Assembly: GCA_963922205.1 (NCBI GenBank)
Contig: CAWUHX010000040.1
Location: forward strand, 124,001-188,000
Origin: Romanomermis culicivorax
Taxonomy: Eukaryota; Nematoda; Enoplea; Mermithida; Mermithidae
Direction: 5' to 3'
DNA length: 64,000 nt
Numbering within the stretch: position 1 is the stretch's first letter; every line of letters starts with the position of its first letter. Of the stretch, positions 46,201-64,000 are shown in pieces. The position numbers and the translations under genes are program-made. The notes below the pieces were generated by a model. It saw only the letters and a list, made by a program, of their open reading frames with translations, was not told the origin of the DNA and did no database searches.

Positions 46201-48200
46201 CTATATGTTTTTCAAAAAATACATTTAAAAAAATTCAAAATTTCGAAATTTTAAAAATTTCCAAATTTCCAAAATTTCCAAAATTTCCAAAATTTCAAAA
46301 TTTCAAAACTTCAAAATTTCAAAATTTCAAAATTTCAAAATTTATTTTTGAGCTTCTAGTCAACATATTCTATCTTATATTCTCATCACTGACAAACAAC
46401 TATTCCAAGGAAAAAATTCCAAAGTCCAAAACATCTCCTCTTCTTCCAAAAATTAGAATCCCGCCAAACTTCACTAAAAAGCATCAATCCAAACCCGTAT
46501 CAATACCTATATTATTGGATACTATATGTTTTTCAAAAAATACATTGAAAAAAATTCAAAATTTCAAAAGTTTCAAAATTCATAAAATTTTCAAAATTTT
46601 CAAAATTGCCAAACGTTCGAAATTTCAAAATTTTCAAAATATCAAAGTTACAAAATTTCCGAAAATTCAAATCTTCAAAATTTCGAAATTTCGAATATTT
46701 AAAAATTTTCAAAATTTTAAAATTCCCAAATTTCAAAATTTCAAAATTCACTTTTGAGCTTCTAGTCATTTTCTATTTTATATTCTCATCACTGATAAAC
46801 AACTATTCCAAGGAAAAAATTCCAAAGTCCAAAACATCTCCTCTTCTTCCAAAAATTAGAATCCCGCCAAACTTCCCTAAAAAGCATCAATCCAAACCCG
46901 TATCAATACCTATATTATTGGATACTATATGTTTTTCAAACAATACATTTAAAAAAATTCAAAATTTCAAAAGTATCAAAATTCACAAAGTTTTCAAAAT
47001 TCATAAAATTTTCAAAATTGTCAAATTTTCAAAATTGTTAAACTTTCAAAATTTCAGAAATAAGAAAATTTCAAAATATCTAAGTTACAAAATTTCCAAA
47101 AATCCAAATCTTGAAAATTTTAAAATTTCAAATATTTAAAAGTTTTAAAAATTTTAAAATTCACAATTTTCAAAATTTCAAAACTCACTTTCGAGCTTCT
47201 AGTCATCATTTTCTATTTTATATTCTCATCACTGACAAACAACTATTCCAAGGAAAAAATTCCAAAGTCCAAAACATCTCCTCTTCTTCCAAAAATTAGA
47301 ATCCCGCCAAACTTCACTAAAAAGCATCAATCCAAACCCGTTTCAATACCTATATTATTGGATACTATATGTTTTTCAAAAAATACATTGAAAAAAATTC
47401 AAAATTTCAAAAGTTTCAAAATTCATAAAAGTTTCAAAATTCATAAAAGTTTCAAAATTCATAAAATTTTCAAAATTCATAAAATTTTCAAAATTCATAA
47501 AATTTTCAAAATTATCAAATTTTCAAAATTTCAGAAATAACAAAATTTCTAATCTAAGTTACAAAATTTCCAAAAATCCAAACCATCAAAATTTCAAAAT
47601 TTTAAAATTCCCAAATTTCCAAATTTGAAAATTCATTTTTGAGCTTCTAGTCAACATTTTCTAATTTATATTCTCATCACTGACAAATAACTATTTCTAG
47701 GAAAAAATGCCAAAATCCAAGATACATTTTTTCCTCCAAAATTTAGAATCTCGCCAAACTTCATTAAAAAGCATCAATCCAAACCCGTATCAATACCTAT
47801 ATTATTGGATACTATATGTTTTTCAAACCATACATTGAAAAAAATTCAAAATTTCAAATGTTTCAAAATTCATAAAGCTTTCAAAATTGTCAAATTTTCG
47901 AAATTTCAGAGATAAAAAAATTTCAAAATATCTAAGTTACAAAATTTCCAAAAATCCAAACCTTCAAAATTTCAAAATTTTAAAATTCCCAAATTTCAAA
48001 ATTTCAAAATTCACTTTTGAGCTTCTACTCATCATTTTCTAATTTATATTCTCATCACTGACAAATAACTATTTCTAGGAAAAAATGCCAAAATCCAATA
48101 TACATCTTTCCTTCCAAAAATTAGAATCTCGCCAAACTTCACTAAATGTACCAATCCAAAACCCGTTTGGACGCTGCTCGTATTCAGATTCTATCTATTT
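43290..48200. repeat. ~400-nt satellite embedded in TTCAAAA low-complexity DNA, about ten copies
   Basis: The core GAGCTTCTAGTC occurs at about 44401, 44805, 45206, 45627, 46031, 46350, 46756, 47193, 47641 and 48019, with older relatives near 43300 and 43985. After it each unit has a ~190-nt conserved core (TTCTCATCACTGACAAA, then TTAGAATC.CGCCAAACTTC, then AAACCCGTTTCAATACC), followed by a variable stretch of TTCAAAATT words. Unit spacing ranges from 319 to 448 nt because only the low-complexity part varies. Confidence 0.9.
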
Positions 48201-48542
48201 TTTTCTTCGTTCCAAGAATATGTATATAGAATATCAACAAAATATTCTAAATATCGTGATGCTAGTCCCAAAGATGCGAAAAATTTTTACGATTCTCATC
48301 TTTTTCCCCCCAATTCCGGGAAATAGACCCTTTTCCTAATAATAAACTTTTTATAACCATATGTTATTATATATACATCTAGTAGCTACTTGTTCTTTAT
48401 TTTTCAAACCGTCCAGCTTATGTTTTGAAAATATGAGTTGCTAGCACACGTGTTGTATATATGGCGAGGGGGATGCCACATTTCTTAATAGTGAATGGGC
48501 ATGCTTGGGCTCCCGAATTCCGGGAATTCGAGCTAGTAGTAC

Positions 48543-48610
48543 TATATAAATAGAGGCCATATTCAACATTTTTGTCTATTCTATAGGCATTCGAGCTTTT
48601 CCTATATAAG
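48543..48610 (+). promoter_or_regulatory. Probable actin promoter (TATA boxes)
   Basis: TATAAATA at 48543-48550 and CTATATAAGC near 48601 follow a moderately complex, non-repeat stretch that includes the palindrome GAATTCCGGGAATTC. This lies about 2.5 kb upstream of the actin ATG, which would need a spliced 5' untranslated exon. An acceptor TTTTTTTGCAG at 50952 precedes the ATG. Confidence 0.4.
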
Positions 48611-48619
48611 CTATTTTTG

Positions 48620-50950
48620 AAACATCAGCTAGTTCGTTTGAGAAAAATTTCTCAGTCGTATTTTTCTGCACCCGTTAGGTTGACGTTTTATTTCGTCTAT
48701 TTAAACTGTATACTTTCCTACGAATTTTTTATAAATAATAATATAAAATAATATGAAATTTTTTTTCAAAAAGTCTAAAATTTAAAAATTTATTCCAAAA
48801 ATTTTGTAAATTTGTTGAAAAAAATTAAAAATTGGAAAAAAAATTCAAAAAATATATTTTTCGAAAATTTATTTTAAAATAGTATTTGAAAATGAAAATT
48901 TGAAAATATTTGAAAAATATCAAGTTTGTAAATTTTTTTTTTGGAAAAAAAATTAAAATTTCCGATTGAAAATTATCGTTTCCAATTATTTTTCTCTTTT
49001 TTGAAGTTTTTATGCAAAATTTTGATTTTTCTGAATTATTGGTCGATTTTCCTCATTTTTTCAACAAAATTTAGATGTTCTTGTCAAGTTATCATATTTC
49101 TTCATTTTTCCAACTAAAAAATGAGAATTTTCAATAATTTATTTTTTTTTATTTTTTGTGAAATTTCATTTTACTTCTTTTTTTTAAGGAAATTTCCATG
49201 AAAAATGGTAATTTTAAATGATTTTTCTTTTTTGAAATTTTTTTGTAAAATTCCAATTTTTCTGAATTTCTGCTCGATTTTCTTCATTTTTCAAGAAAGT
49301 TTCAAAAATAAGAATTTTCAATAATCTTTTGAAATTTTTTTTGTAAAATTTTCATTTCTCTGAATTTTTGGTCGATTTTCTTTACCTTTTCAATAAAATT
49401 GCACTGAAAAATGATTTTTTTTTGAAAAGATGTTTTCTTGTGAAAATTTTCATTTCTTCCCCTTTTTAAAAGAATGGTAATTTTTTTCCAGAAAAAAATC
49501 ATTTTTTGTCGAAATATTTTTTTTTGTTTTTTTTCAAATAATTTTTCGGAAATTTTTTTTCCTCTGCAAATTTGTTTTTTTTTCAAAAAAAAGAAATTTT
49601 TTCATGGATTTCCATGGAAATTTCTTAAAATCATAATTTTATTGAAAAAAATTTTTCATGTAAATTTTGTTTTTGTTTAATCTGTAGAAATTTTTTTTTT
49701 GAAAATTTTTTTATTTTTTGTCTGAAAATTTTTTCATCTTCAAATTTTTTGATTCTATTTCTCAATTTTTTTTATTTTTTAATTTTTCAAATTTTTTTTC
49801 CATAAAAAAGGTAATTCTCATCAATAGTTTCAATTTTTTGAATATTTTTTTCTAAAATTTAAATTTTTCCGAATTTTGATTTTTTTCAATTTTTCAACAA
49901 AATTTTCGTAAAAAATGAAAAATTGTCGAGAAATTTTTTATTTTTTGTGGAAATTTTTTTTGTGAAGTTTTATTTTTCTTTTTTTAAATTTTTTGTGTAC
50001 TAATTTTTTTTCAATTTTTTTTTAAATTTTTTCGCAATTTTTTTTTTAATTTTTCAATTTTTTTTATTTCTTTTAAATTTATATAAAAAATATAAAATTC
50101 TTTGTTAATTAAATAATTTTATTGAATTTACTGTAGCACTACTTGAGTATTTGAATTACTGTATTTAAGCTGTATATTTGATATATAATCTAATTTTGAA
50201 ACACAAATATCATTGTTTCTAAAAAAATTTGTATACCGATTTTTTGACACAAACTGATTTAGTGTTTCAACCACTCTATTAAAACAGTATATTTTATGAA
50301 TAAATAATTTTTTTTAAACATCAAATCCCTCGTTTTCAATAAATTTCGTATTTCGATTCAATTTTTGAACCTGATGATTCGGTGTTTCAACTATACTCCA
50401 TTTAAACTGTATATTTTACATAATTTCTAAAAAAAATTGTCTGGAATTATTATCTAATAATGTTTCATCTATTCTATTTTTTCAAAAAAAAATTTTTTCA
50501 TTTCGATTTATTTTGCAACCGAAGATACAATGTTTTAACTATTCTATTTAAACTGTATACTTTACATATAACCTATTTTTGAATTATTAGGCTTTTGGTT
50601 TCAAAAAATCCTCATTTCATTTTTTTTGAAGCCATTGATTCTGTGTTTCAGCCACACTATTTAATTTGAATTTTAATATAGAATTTAAAATTAAAATAAA
50701 TAAATCGAAAAATTAAATTTTGAAAAATTAAAAATTAATAAATTAAATATCGAAAAGTTAATAATTAATCAGTTGAAATTTAATTCCAAAAATAAAAACT
50801 TGACATTTAACTTTCAATTTTTTTTTGAAGCCAATAATTTTGTGTTTCAACACCACTTTGTTAATCGCTTACTTCGTGTATAATCTATTCTTGAAACATC
50901 AGGCTCTTAGTTTCAAAAAAAAAAAAAATTCTAATTCTCAATTTTTTTGC
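48620..50950. other. AT-rich low-complexity DNA, probable actin 5' UTR intron
   Basis: From 48740 to 50060 there are long A- and T-rich words with GAAATTTTT motifs. From 50100 to 50950 there is a degenerate ~125-nt repeat containing TTTAAACTGTATA and GTTTCAAAAAAA. No coding sequence is seen. Confidence 0.6.
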
Positions 50951-51018
50951 AGCCGTCGCGTTAGCGTTTCATTTCTTCCATTTAAATCTTTTACACGTTC
51001 AAATTTCTCCTCAATTAA

Positions 51019-60543
<9,525 letters not shown>

Positions 60544-60768
60544 GATGGAAATGTGGATATATCGCAAAGTTGCATACAATCAAAACGCTTTTTGTGCAAA
60601 TTTTCTACTTATTCCTATATATACTTAATTCGCACCTACTTTTTTCTCTTGTGTATACCATTTTTGTATTTTGATCGAAAATATGCTCGCGCTTTTTTTA
60701 AACGAAAAGTCCGTAATTTGGAATAGAAAATTTTTTTGTGCCTTTATGTCACCCGTGATTTTTAGGTG

Positions 60769-60774
60769 AATAAA
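60769..60774 (+). terminator. Actin poly(A) signal
   Basis: AATAAA lies 226 nt past the actin stop codon. Confidence 0.7.
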
Positions 60775-60831
60775 TTGATGAAAAAATATGCGAACAATAT
60801 ACCTATAGTTTTTTTTGTGTGAAAAATTCGC

Positions 60832-61290
60832 AGCTTAGGCTTAGGCTTACGTTGGCTATGGGTTAAATAGGCTTACATCGGTTGACCCGCGTCTCTTCCT
60901 AGGATCAAGCTCAAATGTAGGATTTCAATTTAGATTCAAGGCTCAAGGGATGCTTAAGGTTAGGCATAGGCTCAAACAGGCTTAGGCTTGCTTGAGCTAA
61001 CTTTTAGGTTTAGGCTTAGACTTAGCCTAGGGCTCAGACTCAGGGTAAGGCATAGGCTTACATTCATTCAGGCCAAGGGTAAGACTCAGGCTTAATTTTC
61101 AATTTAGGGCTCGGAAATTGGACTGGGCTTAGGCTCGAAGTTAGGCCCCACAGGCTCAGCCTTAGACAGGTTTAGGCTTAAGCTTGCTCATGCTTAATTT
61201 GGCTAAGTTCTGGTTTAATGTCAGTCTCGAGCTCACACAGGCTTAGGCAAAGGCTCAGAGATGCTTTGGCATAGACTGGCTCTGGCATAA
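60832..61290. repeat. Degenerate TTAGGC-like (telomere-type) repeat tract
   Basis: It opens with TTAGGCTTAGGCTTA and continues with dozens of GGCTTAGGCT, GGCTCAGG and GGCATAGG variants. TTAGGC is the known telomeric hexamer of nematodes. This is an interstitial, decayed tract, not a chromosome end. Confidence 0.7.
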
Positions 61291-61372
61291 AAAATTTCTG
61301 CATTTTTCTACAGTATATAGTTTTCCAGCAAGTGAAAATTGTGTACCCATTTGAACTTACTTTTTGTGATTT

Positions 61373-61560
<188 letters not shown>

Positions 61561-61648
61561 AAAAAAAGGAAGAAAAAAGTCAGACTTTGGCAAAAATGTG
61601 CAATATTTCAAAATCTCTCTCCAAAAACAACTGATAATAACAAAACAT

Positions 61649-61654
61649 TTTTAT
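61649..61654 (-). terminator. Poly(A) signal of the minus-strand gene
   Basis: AATAAA on the minus strand lies about 57 nt past the stop codon at 61711-61713. Confidence 0.55.
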
Positions 61655-61710
61655 TTTGTCAACAATCAACTGTGCTAAATAAATAACTGTATAAACATCA
61701 ACTGATAAAG

Positions 61711-64000
61711 TCAAATGAGCCTGGAAATCTTTTCGATTGTATCCCATAATCGCTCCACGCCTGGTATATTTATCAATTTTTGTGCCATGAAAACAAAATT
61801 TATTTCTTGATGCATTGTTCGAATAGTCATAGTTTGCGCTTTAGGGGAAATGAAAAAGTTTTCAACGATGATCGTGCGTAGATTTTCCATACCGACTAAA
61901 TCAGCGATAGCAGCGTTGGTGATCACCAATGATGTATGATTTATGTGATAAAAGTCCAAACGACCAATCGTCGAATTGACGTATATTCGATCGAACCATT
62001 CAATATCGTCTATTGGGAGTATGATCAGTTGATCTTTGGTGCTATAGTCACGTTCAACAACTTCCAACACATTAGCCATATACAAGGATATAATATTGGA
62101 AGGTTGATGGTAGCGCGGCGTATGTTCCGATAGCGGTATTTTGTTCACATTATTTTTGATTTTCATCATAGCCACATTTTGGAGTGTAATCTTTTCGTAG
62201 AAGTTGCCCACAAATGCCCCTCGTATAGTCACTCTACCAACGAGGTACCCGATATCTGTATCAATGACATCAATTTGCAGATCGTCGACGATTTTACGGG
62301 CCACAATTAAATGCGTTATAGATGTATTTAGAAACCGCGCTTGTTGATTCACTAGATTGAAATCCACAGTTAATCCCATCATTCCCGAAGCATCCACGTC
62401 TAGAGTCACTTCATCAAAGTTAAGGGTACCATTATTCATCGTTCCATTGATCAGCACCAAATATTGACCGTGGTCGAGTATAAAACGCGTCTTGTGCTCG
62501 AGGGAATTGTGGACAATGTGCAATGCGGATAAATTTTGCTGTGGTGCGAAAAGCACGGATTCCGAGTCCGTGATGGAATGCCCGAGCAAGATTTTCACAC
62601 CCAATTGTTTCACTTTGGACTTGAAACGACGGAGTATTTTTTCTGTGCTCATTTCACTGTCGACGATCAGTGTGGAAGAGTTTGGTGACAAAAGCAACTT
62701 GCTTCCGTCGGCGAAAGATACGAGCATGGTGTTGTTCACGGGACTTCGACAAACAAGCTCCACTTTGGACGATGGTCGATAATGAAATATTACTTTTTGG
62801 AGAGCATCCTTCTCTAAAAATTCAATTTTCACCAGTTTGGTGAAATTTTGCAGCAAAGCTATGTGATTATTGGACGTGTTTTCATGTAAATAAATGTGCA
62901 CATTGGTGTTAGCTGCGCTGCCGACGATATACGTAAAATTTCCACTTCTTGCATAATTTTTGACTACAGTATGACCTTGTAGGACAAAGGTCACATTGTG
63001 GGAGCAATGTACATTCTGAATAACTATACTGTCCGGATTGTTTGTGCTTCCACCCAATGTCGAAACTTGCCTCAAACTACAATCTATGATATTCAATTTG
63101 TCTGCGAGTCCTCTTCTGCCGAGCAGGGATTCAATGTCGTGGAGCGCCAGCCAAATTTTGTGATTCGAATATAATCTATTGCTGTTGTAGTGAACTACAG
63201 TATCATTGAGGGATGAAAAATCTACTGCATCGAATCCCGAGGCACCATGCAAAATCCCCGAAGCGTTGCTACTGGTCACGATAAATTTGTCACTGTTCGC
63301 CCCACCCAGGATATACTTTTCTCCTGTTGCGAGATGGAAAATATTTTTGATGTTCATGAAGCCTTTAACAACATCGTGGCCATTGTCAAGTTGGAGATAT
63401 GCAATGGGGTCCGCATTTTTCACGAGCTTGCTAACACCGAATGCATTATGACATGCATATCCTGCAATAATATGTTGACTGGTTTTATTGAACTTTGATG
63501 AAAATCCGCCTTTGGCTAGAATAATAAACTGCTCCATCTTGTGGATCAGGTTATCAACTGAAGTTTGTAAACGGGTCCAAAAATGGGGTTTTTCGACTTC
63601 GGATGACTCCTGATGCAAGGGACATATAATTTGCATGGAATTTCCGACTACGGGTGATGCACGGCTCACCTTTATTGGCACCAAATTTTGCAAATCAATA
63701 ATCGAATTTTGTCTCATTTTCAACTGTTTGTCCACAATTTCACCGGACTTAACAATTATAGTAGAGCATTGATCCTGGGACTTTAAAAATGCTGCTGCCT
63801 TTTCGACTAAATGATCATTAGCAGCTTTTTCATCAATCAATTCATGAATATTCGACACATGATTCAAATGAAGGAAAGCTCGAAACGTCTCTTCTATGCT
63901 TTCCTCAGTGGACAATGGTATAACATTTTCGACGGCTCTCATCCGGCTAATAGTTTGATAGATATTCAATCCCAAAATGAGTGCAGTTCCAGCAATGACA
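61711..64000 (-). CDS. C-terminal 762 residues of a large intronless protein, toxin-like repeat region, 5' partial
   Basis: The frame is open from the window edge to the stop at 61711; the true start lies outside. It opens with a hydrophobic run (VIAGTALILGL) that looks like the end of a membrane segment. About 200-330 residues further are glycine/aspartate blocks (YILGGANSDKF, LHGASGFDAVDF) reminiscent of beta-roll repeats. Then comes an IESLLGRRGLADKL block, a cysteine-bearing segment with NPDSI, and a GNFTYIVG block. This order resembles the C-terminal halves of very large, pore-forming-toxin-like proteins of intracellular bacteria such as Wolbachia relatives, also found in some invertebrate genomes. 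That assignment is from memory of the family and moderate. Many N-X-S/T sites and an AATAAA suggest it is expressed as a eukaryotic secretory or membrane protein. No intron in over 760 codons contrasts with actin and hints at horizontal transfer. No disruption is seen. Confidence 0.6.
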   Translation of the reverse strand, partial: VIAGTALILGLNIYQTISRMRAVENVIPLSTEESIEETFRAFLHLNHVSNIHELIDEKAANDHLVEKAAAFLKSQDQCSTIIVKSGEIVDKQLKMRQNSIIDLQNLVPIKVSRASPVVGNSMQIICPLHQESSEVEKPHFWTRLQTSVDNLIHKMEQFIILAKGGFSSKFNKTSQHIIAGYACHNAFGVSKLVKNADPIAYLQLDNGHDVVKGFMNIKNIFHLATGEKYILGGANSDKFIVTSSNASGILHGASGFDAVDFSSLNDTVVHYNSNRLYSNHKIWLALHDIESLLGRRGLADKLNIIDCSLRQVSTLGGSTNNPDSIVIQNVHCSHNVTFVLQGHTVVKNYARSGNFTYIVGSAANTNVHIYLHENTSNNHIALLQNFTKLVKIEFLEKDALQKVIFHYRPSSKVELVCRSPVNNTMLVSFADGSKLLLSPNSSTLIVDSEMSTEKILRRFKSKVKQLGVKILLGHSITDSESVLFAPQQNLSALHIVHNSLEHKTRFILDHGQYLVLINGTMNNGTLNFDEVTLDVDASGMMGLTVDFNLVNQQARFLNTSITHLIVARKIVDDLQIDVIDTDIGYLVGRVTIRGAFVGNFYEKITLQNVAMMKIKNNVNKIPLSEHTPRYHQPSNIISLYMANVLEVVERDYSTKDQLIILPIDDIEWFDRIYVNSTIGRLDFYHINHTSLVITNAAIADLVGMENLRTIIVENFFISPKAQTMTIRTMHQEINFVFMAQKLINIPGVERLWDTIEKISRLI

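Noticed and set aside
42713-47540. Frames rich in F, K, N, S and I (for example 44344-44751 and 46606-47139)
   Set aside because: They are produced by TTCAAAA low-complexity DNA, which lacks stops in one phase.
49302-49586. Lysine/phenylalanine-rich minus frame
   Set aside because: Composition artefact of A/T-rich DNA.

Overview
This is animal nuclear DNA, most likely from a nematode. A six-exon, 376-residue actin gene has the residues I associate with nematode actins. Splice acceptors are of the short TTTCAG type, and degenerate TTAGGC-like repeats lie just past the actin gene. The background is very AT-rich and heavily loaded with repeats. Nematode is an inference; animal is certain.

Positions 1-25,083 hold two head-to-head Ty3/gypsy LTR retrotransposons that are clearly more GC-rich than their surroundings. 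Copy B (minus strand, left edge to 9866) is decayed by nonsense, frameshift and active-site changes. Copy A (plus strand, 10872-25079, 14.2 kb) looks intact. Its 593-nt LTRs look identical, with TG...CA ends and a CAAT target duplication, plus a primer binding site and a polypurine tract. Its gag-pol ORF is open for 2242 codons. Beyond pol it carries a small PPPY plus membrane-segment ORF and a 1580-residue ORF3 whose N-terminus reads as a DEDDy 3'-5' exonuclease of the WRN/EXD2/MUT-7 type. This ORF3 is the strongest candidate for something undescribed in the window.

Positions 25,084-31,800 are AT-rich, with fossils of Tc1/mariner and PIF/Harbinger transposases. They also hold a small TATA-driven two-exon gene with an unusually GC-rich exon, and a broken minus-strand copy of the F54H12.2-like (Polinton-associated) protein family.

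Positions 32,234-40,185 read as one plus-strand gene of short phase-1 exons. Three are homologous 54-nt exons; others encode cysteine-containing repeats, and one predicted intron is only 28 nt. Its introns are filled with palindromic ATGTTATAACAT arrays, a TTTAA pentamer satellite, a tRNA-like SINE and an LTR-like repeat. Positions 40,600-48,540 are repeats: a solo-LTR-like insertion, TTCAAAA low complexity and a ~400-nt satellite.

Positions 48,540-60,800 contain the actin gene with its probable promoter. Each large intron is built from a different tandem repeat: intron 1 has about 20 CRE-like TGACGTCA palindromes, intron 2 a ~45-nt minisatellite with a ~347-nt higher-order period, and intron 4 a run of tRNA-like SINE pieces. 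After the TTAGGC-like tract and a GAAA microsatellite, the right edge holds the C-terminal 762 codons of an intronless minus-strand gene. It resembles the C-terminal half of very large toxin-like proteins of intracellular bacteria that also occur in some invertebrate genomes.
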